Assembly: GCA_036756705.1 (NCBI GenBank)
Contig: DAIOKN010000007.1
Span: forward strand, 29,311 to 93,310
Direction: 5' to 3'
DNA: 64,000 nucleotides
DNA from: Caproicibacter sp002399225
GTDB taxonomy: Bacteria; Bacillota; Clostridia; Oscillospirales; Acutalibacteraceae
The notes under the pieces were generated by a model. The model ran no database searches. It saw nothing but the letters and a program-made list of their open reading frames with translations, and had not been told where the DNA came from. The translations under genes and the position numbers were made by a program. This document shows positions 32,972 through 42,235 of this stretch, one piece after another (position 1 is the stretch's first letter; each line of letters opens with the position of its first letter).

Positions 32972-33940
32972 TTAGATGGAAATTCTGTGCGCGACTTCAT
33001 ACAAATCCATATCAAACGAGCGCTTCATATCCAGCGCCTCCGTAATGTCGAGATCGACGATTTTTCCGCCTCTCATGACAATGACGCGGTTGCCTTTGCC
33101 CTTGTAAAGCAAAGTTGCGGCAAGCGCCCCCATGGTGCTGCCGACCACGCGATCCCGCAGGGTTGGGGAACCGCCGCGCTGCACATGGCCCAGGACGGTC
33201 GCCCTGGCTTCAATTTTGGTTGCATCCTGGATATCGTGCGCCAGCTTCTCTACGCCGCCGACACCTTCTGCCACGACAATAATAAAATGCTTTTTCCCCG
33301 TTTTCTGAGTAAAACGCATCCGGTCGATAATATCCTTTTGAAAATCGTAGGGAACCTCAGGGACCAAAATGCTGGTGGCGCCAACTGCAATTCCCGTTTG
33401 AAGGGCAATGTTTCCGCATCGGCGGCCCATCACCTGCACAACACTGCAACGGTCGTGCGACTCCATCGTATCCCTGAGCCGGTCCACCATCTGAACCGCG
33501 GTGTTCATGGCCGTATCGAACCCGATGGTGTATTCGCTGGACGCAATGTCATTGTCAATAGTGCCGGGAACGCCGATACAGCGGATCCCCGCTTTCGTCA
33601 GATCCCGCGCCCCGCGGAAGGAACCGTCACCGCCGATCACGACAACCCCGTCGATGCCAAGGCTGCGGCAGGTGGACGCCGCCTGCTGCACGCCGGCGGG
33701 AGTATTGAACTCCGGGCTGCGGGCCGTATACAAAATTGTGCCGCCGCGGTGGATAATATCAGAAACACTCCTCAGGTTCATTTCCACCACTTCGCCGTTG
33801 AGAAGGCCGTTGAATCCTCTCTGAATTCCCATGACCCTTACACCGTAGGACAATCCGGTCCGGACCACCGCGCGGACGGCGGCATTCATGCCGGGTGCGT
33901 CGCCGCCGCTTGTCAAAACGGCAATTGCCTTCGAAGACAT
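32972..33940 (-). CDS. pfkA: ATP-dependent 6-phosphofructokinase
   Basis: PfkA phosphorylates fructose-6-phosphate, the committed step of glycolysis. 322 residues: GGDAPGMNAAVRAVVR (near residue 11), GGDGSFRGA (ATP site), GVPGTIDNDI with catalytic Asp, and MGRRCGNIAL. GDGS rather than GEDGT-type motifs fits an ATP-dependent, allosteric enzyme. GGAGGGG lies upstream of the start. It has its own promoter although it follows dnaE on the same strand. Confidence 0.97.
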   Translation of the reverse strand: MSSKAIAVLTSGGDAPGMNAAVRAVVRTGLSYGVRVMGIQRGFNGLLNGEVVEMNLRSVSDIIHRGGTILYTARSPEFNTPAGVQQAASTCRSLGIDGVVVIGGDGSFRGARDLTKAGIRCIGVPGTIDNDIASSEYTIGFDTAMNTAVQMVDRLRDTMESHDRCSVVQVMGRRCGNIALQTGIAVGATSILVPEVPYDFQKDIIDRMRFTQKTGKKHFIIVVAEGVGGVEKLAHDIQDATKIEARATVLGHVQRGGSPTLRDRVVGSTMGALAATLLYKGKGNRVIVMRGGKIVDLDITEALDMKRSFDMDLYEVAHRISI

Positions 33941-33993
33941 AATGATATCCCCTCCAAATTAGCTCAATTATTATGTTTTTCCCTCTTTAAGAT

Positions 33994-34023
33994 ATTATAA
34001 TCGAAAGGCTCCGCCAATATCAA
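33994..34023 (-). promoter_or_regulatory. Promoter of pfkA
   Basis: TTGATA, 18 bp, TATAAT on the minus strand between dnaE and pfkA. Confidence 0.75.
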
Positions 34024-34068
34024 CTGAAACATAGGGACGGAAGTCTCTGTTAGTATAGAGAATCGTCT

Positions 34069-37000
34069 CTAATTCCCTACAACTGCAACATTTTTTTCGC
34101 CAAGCAGCTTTTTCAGCGCCCGAATCAGCACGTCGTTCAGGCTGACCCGCATGGAAAGTGGAGCGCGGTACAGCCGGCGGGAATCTTCAAAGAAGACATA
34201 AAGAGGCGTTGCACCGTCAAAAACAGCGAGATATTTTTTCGCCTTGGCATACAACGGGCTCTTTTCATTGGAAACCTTCAGGTAAAGTCCGGGCAGACAC
34301 TGCTTCTTGCCGGGAACCTGCTTGCCCGAAGCGGGAGGTGCGGGTTTGACGGATTCACAGATCAGCTTTGGTTCGTCTTCCTCACGGACGCTGACATGCG
34401 CCTCGATCAGCAGGATTTTCCCTTCCACGATCCATTCGGAGCAGTCGGAAAGAGTCTTTGGAAATACGAGCATCTCCATGGAGCCGAACATATCCTCCAC
34501 CGTTACAAATGCCATGGTGCTGTTGCTTTTCGTCACCTTCATGCGGACTTTGGTCAGGATTCCGAGTATGGTAACCTGATCTCCGTCGTGAACGTTCCCG
34601 TTTTCCTCCTGCGCGCCCTCCCGCACCTCGCTGAGCCGTACGGCGTGCAGCTTCTCATAGGCATTGGCATAAGCTGCCATCGGATGGCCGGAAAGATAGA
34701 GCCCGGTGACTTCTTTTTCCATCGCAAGCTTGTCGGAAACCGGCAGATCCGGGAGATCCTCCATCTGAAAATCATCCGCCCCGGACTTCTTATCGGAATC
34801 AAAAAAGCCGATTTGGCCCTCCACGTTTTTCTTTTTGTCAGCCTCGAGATAGCTCAGCACAGCTTCCGAACTAGACAGCATCTGCCTGCGGTTGGCGCCG
34901 AGGCCGTCCAGCGCGCCGCACTTGATCAGACTTTCAATCGTTCTGCGGTTCATTCCGTCGTAAGTGCGGCGCACAAAGTCGAAAAAGGAACGAAACTTTC
35001 CGTTTTCTTCCCTCTCTTTCACCACGGAGCTGATGAATCCGCGCCCCAGGTTGCGCACCGCGAGCAGCCCGAAACGGATATCCGGGCCGGAAACGGTAAA
35101 GCCGGCATTGCTTTCGTTGACATGAGGCGGCAACACGCGGATATGAAGCCGCAGACATTCCGCAATATAGGCGGAAAGCTTGTTGTTGTTATCCAGCACG
35201 CTGGTCATCAGCGCCGCCATGTACTGCCTCGGATAGTGGAATTTGAGCCACGCGGTCTGGTAGCTCAGCAGTGCGTACGCGGCCGCGTGGGACTTATTGA
35301 ACGCGTAGGAGGCAAAGCTTTCCATCTCGCTGAAAATGGTCTGGGCGGTTTTCTCATCCACCCCGCGCCGCACGCAGCCTTCCACTTCCACCTTGCCGTC
35401 CGCGCCGACCAAACCGTGCAGAAAGATCTCCCGTTCGCGCTCCATGACGTCTTTTTTCTTTTTGCTCATCGCACGGCGCACAATATCCGCGCGGCCGAGC
35501 GAGTACCCGGCCAGCGTGCGGAAAATCTGCATCACCTGCTCCTGGTAGACGATGCATCCATAAGTGACGTCCAGGATTCCTTTCAAAAGCGGATGGCGGT
35601 AAGTGATTTTCGACGGATGATGCCGGTTTTCAATGTAACGGGGAATCGATTCCATCGGGCCGGGGCGGTACAGTGAAATCACCGCGATCAAATCCTCAAT
35701 TTTCTCCGGCCCCAGCTGCATAATCACATTGCGCATCCCGCCGGATTCGAACTGGAACACGCCGTCCGTCTTCCCTTCGGAAAGCATCCGGTAAACCGCG
35801 GGGTCGTCGATCGGGATCTGACTCACTTGAAACCCGGGCCGGCTCTGCGCGATCATTTCTTCCGCGTCGTGAATAACCGAAAGGTTGCGCAGACCGAGAA
35901 AGTCCATTTTTAAAAGCCCAAGCTCTTCCAGGGTCGTCATGGTGTATTGTGTGACGACGGCATCGCCGTTTTTCGCCAGCGGCACATACTCCGCCACCGG
36001 CTTGTCCGTAATCACCACGCCGGCGGCGTGCGTGGAAGCGTTGCGCGGCATCCCCTCCACCTGCCGGGCCATGTCGATCAGCGCGTGAATCTGCGGGTCC
36101 GTATCGTAACGGTCTTTCAGTTCCCCAGAAACCTGCAGGGCTTTATCCAGCGTGATATTCGGTTCCGACGGGACCAGCTTCGCAATGGAATCGACCTGCG
36201 CGTAGGGGATCGCCATTGCCCGGCCGACGTCGCGGATGGACCCTCGGGCCGCCATGGTGCCGAACGTTACGATCTGCGCGACGTGATCGGCGCCGTACTT
36301 CTGCACCACATAGTCGATCATCTCGGGTCTGCGCTCGTCTGAAAAATCGATATCGAAATCCGGCATGGAAACCCGTTCCGGATTCAGGAACCGCTCAAAC
36401 AGCAGGTTATATTTGATCGGGTCAATCCCCGTAATTCCGATGCAGTATGCGGCCAGGCTGCCGGCGCCGGAGCCCCTCCCCGGCCCGACCGGAATCCCAA
36501 CCTCTTTTGCGTGGCGGACAAAATCGTGAACGATCAGATAATAATTGACATAGCCCATTTTTTCAATGGTATCCAGTTCGTACTCCAGCCGGTCGCAAAT
36601 GCTTTTGTCCGGATGCTCCCCATAGTGCCTGTGAAGACCCTGATAGCATTTTTCGCGGAAATAAGCGACATTCTCCTGCCCGTTCGGCGTTTCAAACCGC
36701 GGAAGCTTTGTTTTCCCAAATTCGAATTCCACATGACAGCGCTCTGCGATTTTCACGGTGTTGTCCGCCGCCTCCGGGCAATCCGGGAACAGCGCGCGCA
36801 TTTCCTCTTCCGTTTTAAAATAGAACTGATCGCTTCCAAACCCGAATCCGTTTTTATCTTCAACGGTGTGATTGGTCTGGATGCAAAGCAGGACATGGTG
36901 CATCGCGCTGTCTTCCTTGCGAATGTAGTGACAGTCATTGGTCAGGACCAGCGGGATGCCCGTTTCCTTCGAAATCTGCCGGATAGAAGGGTTGATCATC

Positions 37001-37545
37001 TTCTGCTCGCGCAGGCCGTGATCCTGTAATTCCAGATAAAAATTTCCTCTTCCGAAAATTTTATCATAGCGCAGCGCGGCGGCTTTCGCCCCGTCATAAT
37101 CCCCTGCCGTCAGGTCGCGCGGGATCTCGCCGGCAAGACACGCGGAAAGGGCGATCAGACCTTCATGGTACTGTTCTAGCAGTTCAAAATCGACGCGCGG
37201 TTTAAAATAAAAACCTTCTGTCCAAGAGCGGGACACCAGCGCAATCAGATTTTGATACCCCGTGTTGTTTTCACAAAGCAGAACCAGGTGCCTGTTTTCC
37301 GAGTCCAGGCCATGCACCCGGTCAAAGCGCGTCCGCTGGGCCACATAGACCTCGCAGCCGATAATCGGTTTGACTCCGCGCTTCTTCGCCGCCTTATAGA
37401 AATCCACTGCGCCGTACATCACGCCGTGATCCGTGACGGCAACCGCCGGCGCCCCGCGCTTTGCCGCGGTATCGACCAGCTGTTCAATGCGGCAGGCTCC
37501 GTCCAGCAGGCTGTATTCACTGTGCACATGCAGATGAATGAACAA
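34069..37545 (-). CDS. dnaE: DNA polymerase III alpha subunit DnaE
   Basis: A C-family replicative polymerase of 1158 residues. N-terminal PHP domain (LHVHSEYSLLDGACR at residues 4-18), catalytic palm with PDFDIDFSDERR (near 395) holding the metal-binding aspartates, a helix-hairpin-helix thumb/finger region, and a C-terminal OB fold (DQVTILGILTKVRMKVTKSN). DnaE in Firmicutes works beside PolC, often on the lagging strand. TTG start with GGAG 7 nt upstream. It lies in the whiA-dnaE-pfkA order typical for clostridia. Confidence 0.96.
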   Translation of the reverse strand: MFIHLHVHSEYSLLDGACRIEQLVDTAAKRGAPAVAVTDHGVMYGAVDFYKAAKKRGVKPIIGCEVYVAQRTRFDRVHGLDSENRHLVLLCENNTGYQNLIALVSRSWTEGFYFKPRVDFELLEQYHEGLIALSACLAGEIPRDLTAGDYDGAKAAALRYDKIFGRGNFYLELQDHGLREQKMINPSIRQISKETGIPLVLTNDCHYIRKEDSAMHHVLLCIQTNHTVEDKNGFGFGSDQFYFKTEEEMRALFPDCPEAADNTVKIAERCHVEFEFGKTKLPRFETPNGQENVAYFREKCYQGLHRHYGEHPDKSICDRLEYELDTIEKMGYVNYYLIVHDFVRHAKEVGIPVGPGRGSGAGSLAAYCIGITGIDPIKYNLLFERFLNPERVSMPDFDIDFSDERRPEMIDYVVQKYGADHVAQIVTFGTMAARGSIRDVGRAMAIPYAQVDSIAKLVPSEPNITLDKALQVSGELKDRYDTDPQIHALIDMARQVEGMPRNASTHAAGVVITDKPVAEYVPLAKNGDAVVTQYTMTTLEELGLLKMDFLGLRNLSVIHDAEEMIAQSRPGFQVSQIPIDDPAVYRMLSEGKTDGVFQFESGGMRNVIMQLGPEKIEDLIAVISLYRPGPMESIPRYIENRHHPSKITYRHPLLKGILDVTYGCIVYQEQVMQIFRTLAGYSLGRADIVRRAMSKKKKDVMEREREIFLHGLVGADGKVEVEGCVRRGVDEKTAQTIFSEMESFASYAFNKSHAAAYALLSYQTAWLKFHYPRQYMAALMTSVLDNNNKLSAYIAECLRLHIRVLPPHVNESNAGFTVSGPDIRFGLLAVRNLGRGFISSVVKEREENGKFRSFFDFVRRTYDGMNRRTIESLIKCGALDGLGANRRQMLSSSEAVLSYLEADKKKNVEGQIGFFDSDKKSGADDFQMEDLPDLPVSDKLAMEKEVTGLYLSGHPMAAYANAYEKLHAVRLSEVREGAQEENGNVHDGDQVTILGILTKVRMKVTKSNSTMAFVTVEDMFGSMEMLVFPKTLSDCSEWIVEGKILLIEAHVSVREEDEPKLICESVKPAPPASGKQVPGKKQCLPGLYLKVSNEKSPLYAKAKKYLAVFDGATPLYVFFEDSRRLYRAPLSMRVSLNDVLIRALKKLLGEKNVAVVGN

Positions 37546-37584
37546 AAAATCACTCCCTTCTTTTACAGATTCCCACCGGCGTGT

Positions 37585-38532
37585 TTAAGAGCCTTCCGAA
37601 TTTTTTTCTGCGGGCCGCGGCAGCCCCTGTGCAAAGTCCACAATTCTTTGCAGCCTGTGGTTGACTCCCGACCGGCTGAGCGGCGGATTCAGCTTCCTCC
37701 CCAGCTCCCGCAGGGACAAATCCGGGTTCTGATAGCGCAGCAGCGCCAGCGGCCGCAGTTCCTCCGGCAAAATTGACATGCCGCCGCACGCCAAGATCTT
37801 TTCCAGTGCAATTAGCTGGCCTGCGGCGGCGGAAGCGGTCTTTTCCAAATTCGCCGCTTCAAAATTTGTCTTGCGGTTGACTTCATTGCGAACCTCTTTC
37901 AGCATACGGATCTGAATCAGCTTCATGGCAGCGCCGCCCGCGCCGAGGAAAGTCAAAAGATCCGCAACATGCTCGCCGCCCTTGAGATACACGACAAACG
38001 AACCCTTTCGGTTCATCATGCCGGGAGTGATATCCAGTTCAAAAAGATCCTTCAGAAAAGCCGTAAGATCCCTTGCCAGATTTCTGTAAGGCACCACAAA
38101 TTCCATGCGATAATCCCGCGCGGGATCCGTCACCGTCCCGCAGGACAGAAACACGCCCCGCAGGAAAGCGGAACGGCAGCAGTCGTTTTCCAGATTGGCA
38201 TAATTCACCCGCAGGCTGATCTCCATTCCCGTATGGCCAAGCCGGCGCAGCACCTGTTCGACCTGATTGGCTCCCGGAACAAAAACCGAATAGGTATATC
38301 CGCGGTCCCCGCGGCGCAGCGGAGAAATGGAGGCGTCCATAGAAACACCCGTTACCCGGGCCGTCAGTTCCGCCGCACGGCGGGCCGTTTCACGGCTTTC
38401 CGTCGTCAGGGAAACGGAGTGCGCCGAAAAGCTCCTCCCAAAAAGCAGGAGGCCGTAACACTCCGCTTTCCGGCAGCAGTCTTCCTCCTGAATACGGCAA
38501 AGTTCCCGCTTGGTCTCTGAAGAAAACGACAT
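37585..38532 (-). CDS. whiA: Sporulation/cell-division regulator WhiA
   Basis: 315 residues: MSFSSETKRELCRI start, an N-terminal LAGLIDADG-like fold without nuclease residues (RSAFLRGVFLSCGTVTDP), and a C-terminal HTH (PDLSLRELGRKLNPPLSRSG). In Bacillus WhiA affects chromosome segregation and division. The gene follows rapZ; the yvcK gene that usually lies between them is missing here. Confidence 0.95.
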   Translation of the reverse strand: MSFSSETKRELCRIQEEDCCRKAECYGLLLFGRSFSAHSVSLTTESRETARRAAELTARVTGVSMDASISPLRRGDRGYTYSVFVPGANQVEQVLRRLGHTGMEISLRVNYANLENDCCRSAFLRGVFLSCGTVTDPARDYRMEFVVPYRNLARDLTAFLKDLFELDITPGMMNRKGSFVVYLKGGEHVADLLTFLGAGGAAMKLIQIRMLKEVRNEVNRKTNFEAANLEKTASAAAGQLIALEKILACGGMSILPEELRPLALLRYQNPDLSLRELGRKLNPPLSRSGVNHRLQRIVDFAQGLPRPAEKNSEGS

Positions 38533-38547
38533 AGCTTTCCCCGCCCC

Positions 38548-39408
38548 TCACTGTTTTTGGATATCCCGGTGATTGACGCTTGTCCGCAGATCCTGCTGCA
38601 GCAGGTGGTTGTACAAAAGCTCCGCGATCGCAACCGAGCGGTGATGCCCGCCCGTGCAGCCGATGGCGATGACAAGCTGGCTTTTGCCTTCGCTGCAGTA
38701 AAGCGGGATCGTATAGTCGATCAAGTCAAGGAACCGGCGGATAAATCCTTTTGTCTGGTCCCATTTCATCACATAGTCGCGGACCGGTTTGTCAAGCCCC
38801 GTCAGATTTTTCAGTTTTTCCACATAATAAGGATTCGGCAGGCATCGAACATCGAAAACGAGATCCGACTCAGCGGGAACCCCATATTTAAACCCGAAGG
38901 AAACGCAGTGAATAAAAAGGGCATCGGAAGCGTCCCCCAGAAACAGCCCGGAAATCCGCTTTTTCAGCTGAGCCGGGGAAAGCAGAGAGGTATCGATGAC
39001 ATAATTGGCCCGTTCTTTCACAGGGCGGAGCACATCGCGCTCCAGGCGAACCGCCTGCTCCAGCGAACCGAGGCAGTTGTCTGCCAGGGGATGTTTGCGC
39101 CGCGTTTCCTTAAAGCGGTTGACTAGGACATAATCATTTGCGTCCAGAAACAGAATCTTATAGTCCTTTCCGTCGGCGATCATCTGATCCAGCGTTTCCA
39201 GCAAACTGGAAAACATATCCCCGCCGCGGATATCCGTCACGACCGCCACCCGCGGCAGGGTTCCCTTTGCCTGACGGGTAAGCTCATAAAAGGTAGGAAT
39301 CAATTTGGGAGGAATATTGTCCGCACAATAGAAGCCGATATCTTCCAGTGCGTCCATCGCGCGGGATTTTCCCGCGCCAGACAGCCCCGTTACAATTAAA
39401 AATTCCAT
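38548..39408 (-). CDS. rapZ: RNase adaptor/nucleotide-binding protein RapZ (YvcJ)
   Basis: 286 residues: P-loop GLSGAGKSRAMDALEDIG (near residue 8), FYCADNIPP, and the C-terminal IGCTGGHHRSVAIAELL. In E. coli RapZ controls GlmZ; YvcJ in Bacillus affects competence. The Met at 39408 is the usual family start; the open frame reaches a TTG at 39432 that overlaps the murB stop. Neither start has a clear binding site, so translation is probably coupled to murB. Confidence 0.93.
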   Translation of the reverse strand: MEFLIVTGLSGAGKSRAMDALEDIGFYCADNIPPKLIPTFYELTRQAKGTLPRVAVVTDIRGGDMFSSLLETLDQMIADGKDYKILFLDANDYVLVNRFKETRRKHPLADNCLGSLEQAVRLERDVLRPVKERANYVIDTSLLSPAQLKKRISGLFLGDASDALFIHCVSFGFKYGVPAESDLVFDVRCLPNPYYVEKLKNLTGLDKPVRDYVMKWDQTKGFIRRFLDLIDYTIPLYCSEGKSQLVIAIGCTGGHHRSVAIAELLYNHLLQQDLRTSVNHRDIQKQ

Positions 39409-39424
39409 CGAATTTTCCGAAGTA

Positions 39425-40333
39425 TCAGCCAACTTTTTTCACTTCACATTCCAGCCGGATCCCGGTTTCCCGGAAAACGGTTTCTTGAATCAGCTCAATC
39501 AGCTTCAGCACGTCCCGGCAGGTAGCGCCGCCCGCGTTCACAATGAATCCGGCATGCTTTTCGCTGACCATCGCCCCACCGACTTGCCGGCCTTTCAGGC
39601 CGCATTGCTCAATCAGGGTACCCGCGTAATGCCCAGGCGGCCGTTTAAAAATACTCCCGGCACTGGGCAGTTCCAGCGGCTGTTTTCGTTTTCTGCGCTC
39701 ATACAGTTCCTTCATCTCGGAAGAAATCTGTTCTGGATCCCCCCGCCTCAGCTTCAGGCGGATGGAAGTGATCATGCACCCATTCTCTGAATAGGCGCTT
39801 CTGCGGTAGCCATACTGCAACTCTTTCCCCCGCAGGATGCCCGCTTCTCCCTGCAGCGTAACATGGTTGCATGCGGCAACAGTCTCCTGCAGGGAATGGT
39901 CATAGGCGCCGGCGTTCATGAAAGCGGCACCGCCCATAGACCCGGGAATTCCCCAGGCAAATTCCATCCCGCTCAGAGCGCGGCTTTGAGCAAATTTGCA
40001 TACTTTCGCCAAGGATGCCGCTGCGCCGCACTCCAATTCCGTTGCTCCGCACAATGCAACCTTCTGGAACTCCCCGCCCAGGGAAACAACGGTTCCCCGG
40101 ATTCCCGCGTCGCTGACCAGCAGATTGGAACCGTTTCCAAGCGGGAAAATCTGAACGCCAAGCTTCCAGGCCCTTTTGCATATTTCCCGAAGCGCGGCCT
40201 TCTCACGCACCACAAGGAACAGATCCGCCGGTCCGCCAATTCGAAAGGTGGTATGGCGGTCCATCGGCTCATTTTGATAGACTCCGCATCCAAGTTCCCT
40301 CGCCGACCGTTCCAGCTCTTCCAAAGAATCCAA
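39425..40333 (-). CDS. murB: UDP-N-acetylenolpyruvoylglucosamine reductase
   Basis: MurB completes UDP-MurNAc synthesis with FAD and NADPH. 302 residues: TTFRIGGPADLFLVV (FAD domain, near residue 28), GNGSNLLVSDAGIRG, GIPGSMGGAAFMNAGAY and PSAGSIFKRPPGHYAG with the catalytic serine; no Tyr loop, so type II MurB as in most Firmicutes. It overlaps the next gene rapZ. Confidence 0.96.
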   Translation of the reverse strand: MDSLEELERSARELGCGVYQNEPMDRHTTFRIGGPADLFLVVREKAALREICKRAWKLGVQIFPLGNGSNLLVSDAGIRGTVVSLGGEFQKVALCGATELECGAAASLAKVCKFAQSRALSGMEFAWGIPGSMGGAAFMNAGAYDHSLQETVAACNHVTLQGEAGILRGKELQYGYRRSAYSENGCMITSIRLKLRRGDPEQISSEMKELYERRKRKQPLELPSAGSIFKRPPGHYAGTLIEQCGLKGRQVGGAMVSEKHAGFIVNAGGATCRDVLKLIELIQETVFRETGIRLECEVKKVG

Positions 40334-40348
40334 TAGCTCGTCCTCCGT

Positions 40349-41083
40349 TCAATTGGAATTTGAAAACACACCGGTGTATCGTCTCAGATAAGCGCAGAAC
40401 CGATCCACACTGGAATTCACAATCAGCTCTTCCGGAAACCCGATTTCCTCCAAAAGCTGCATAGACCGTGGAAAACATCCCACCTGAGTCGAAAAATGGG
40501 CATCTGAATTTACAATAATTGGAACGCCGTATTTTTTGCAGAGTTTCATGATTTTGGTGCAGTTCGGAACAGACCGGCTCCTGCCCTTAAAAGTAGATTC
40601 ATTCAGTTCCACCAGTTTCCCATTTTTTGCAAACACGGGCAACACCTTTTCATAATCATAACGGTACTGTTCGGAGCCACTGTGGCCAATGACGCGGACA
40701 GAAGGATTTTCGGCAATCTGCAGCCATGCATCGGTCACTTTTTCCACTGTCGGGGCTTTGTCCCGCATGGTAACCTCGTGTATGGAGGCCACAACCCAGT
40801 CCAGGCTGGGGAGATCCTCCGCGTTCAGATCGGTTCCGCCTTCAAAATCAGTGACGTTGGTCTCTTCCCCCCGAAGGATCAGGACACCCTCCATTTCCCG
40901 CGGCAGCACTTTTAAGTTGCGAAAATACCAACGGCCCGGCGCCCCCGGCATAGTGGCACCATGATCGGTAATCGCTATGGCAAACAGTTTTTTTTGGGCT
41001 GCCGCATGGACCATTTCCATCAGTGTACAGTAAGCATGGGTAGAGGCCAGCGTATGGGTATGGGTATCTGCAATTAGATTCAT
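40349..41083 (-). CDS. PHP-domain phosphatase of the YcdX type
   Basis: 244 residues. The four PHP motifs are present: ADTHTHTLAS at the N-terminus, AITDHG, VVASIHE / GHSGSE, and IVNSDAHFS. These bind a trinuclear metal site. YcdX-type enzymes hydrolyse phosphoesters, but the natural substrate here is unknown. The gene belongs to the hprK-PHP-murB-rapZ-whiA cluster. Confidence 0.88.
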   Translation of the reverse strand: MNLIADTHTHTLASTHAYCTLMEMVHAAAQKKLFAIAITDHGATMPGAPGRWYFRNLKVLPREMEGVLILRGEETNVTDFEGGTDLNAEDLPSLDWVVASIHEVTMRDKAPTVEKVTDAWLQIAENPSVRVIGHSGSEQYRYDYEKVLPVFAKNGKLVELNESTFKGRSRSVPNCTKIMKLCKKYGVPIIVNSDAHFSTQVGCFPRSMQLLEEIGFPEELIVNSSVDRFCAYLRRYTGVFSNSN

Positions 41084-41096
41084 GATTTCTGCCTTT

Positions 41097-42062
41097 CTAA
41101 AAATTAAGATCGCGTTTTTTTTCCGTTTCTTGTATGGCGGAAAGATCCATTCCCAAATTTTTAAGCAGTTCTTCTGCCGCGTTGTACCCCATACGTTTCT
41201 GCCGGTTGTTCATAGCAGCAACTTCGACGATAACGGCAAGATTTCTGCCAGGTTTTACGGGAATGGTCAAAACGGGGACCTTAATCCCCAAAATCTCAGT
41301 GTATTCATTATCTATGCCCATGCGGTCATAGATTTTCTGGTTATCCCAGATTTCCAGATTAATGACCATATCGATTTTTTCAGACACTTTTACCGCGCCC
41401 ATACCGAAAATTCTCCGTGCGTTGATAATACCTATGCCCCTGAGTTCGATAAAATGCTTGATATTGTCCGGCGCTTCACCGACCAGGGACTTTGCGGAAA
41501 CGCGGCGGATAATCACTGCATCGTCGGCAATCAAGCGGTGGCCGCGCTTGATTAGCTCGATCGCTGTTTCGCTTTTTCCGACCCCGCTGTCACCAACCAG
41601 AAGGATCCCTTCGCCATACACTTCCACTAAAACCCCATGACGTGTGATGCGCGGTGCCAGTTCTACATTCATGAAAGAAACAAGCGCGGCCACTAGGCTT
41701 GAGGTCGTTTCATGCGTGCTGAGCAGCGGCACCTTGTTTTTACGGGTTGCCTCCAGCAGTTCCGGCACCGGTTTCAGACCGCGCGCAATAATGGCGGCCG
41801 GCGGCTTTTTAGAAAAGATCGCACCGAGAACATCCCTTCTCTTCTGTGAAGAAATGGAATGCAAAAAAGCCGACTCCGCGTTGCCGAAAATAACAATCCT
41901 GCTGGTGTCATAATAATCATAAAAGCCATTCAGTTCCAAACCGGGCCGGTTGACATCCATGGATGAAATCAAAATATTATCCGGATTGCACGGCATGCTG
42001 ATGACATCCAAAGACAGTTCTTTCATCACTTTAGAGAGCGGCACAGTATATTTTGCAGACAT
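41097..42062 (-). CDS. hprK: HPr kinase/phosphorylase
   Basis: HprK phosphorylates Ser46 of HPr in response to glycolytic intermediates, for CcpA-mediated catabolite repression. 321 residues: Walker A LVGDSGVGKSETAIELIKRG (near residue 152), followed by the HprK signature GHRLIADDAV and IIRRVSAKSLVG. Its substrate is encoded at 1861-2124. It is the first gene of the cluster and has its own promoter. Confidence 0.96.
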   Translation of the reverse strand: MSAKYTVPLSKVMKELSLDVISMPCNPDNILISSMDVNRPGLELNGFYDYYDTSRIVIFGNAESAFLHSISSQKRRDVLGAIFSKKPPAAIIARGLKPVPELLEATRKNKVPLLSTHETTSSLVAALVSFMNVELAPRITRHGVLVEVYGEGILLVGDSGVGKSETAIELIKRGHRLIADDAVIIRRVSAKSLVGEAPDNIKHFIELRGIGIINARRIFGMGAVKVSEKIDMVINLEIWDNQKIYDRMGIDNEYTEILGIKVPVLTIPVKPGRNLAVIVEVAAMNNRQKRMGYNAAEELLKNLGMDLSAIQETEKKRDLNF

Positions 42063-42097
42063 GCTTTCTAACCAGCTTTCTCGTTGGGTATAGAAAT

Positions 42098-42126
42098 ATT
42101 ATATCTCAAAAGCGGAAAACTTTAAA
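42098..42126 (-). promoter_or_regulatory. Promoter of the hprK cluster
   Basis: TTTAAA, 17 bp, TATAAT on the minus strand, about 35 nt before hprK. Confidence 0.6.
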
Positions 42127-42194
42127 GCAGTTCGTTAAAAATAGTGAAGCAATCGGTTTTTGAAAGTTCCGGGCCAGCACTGGACTTCACCGGA

Positions 42195-42226
42195 CGAAGA
42201 AGGCCGGTGCATCCTCTGCACCGGCC
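42195..42226 (-). terminator. Probable terminator after secF
   Basis: A 9-bp stem GGCCGGTGC / GCACCGGCC with a 7-nt loop, followed on the minus strand by TTCTTC. It lies just after the secF stop. Confidence 0.65.
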
Positions 42227-42235
42227 CGCATCCGT

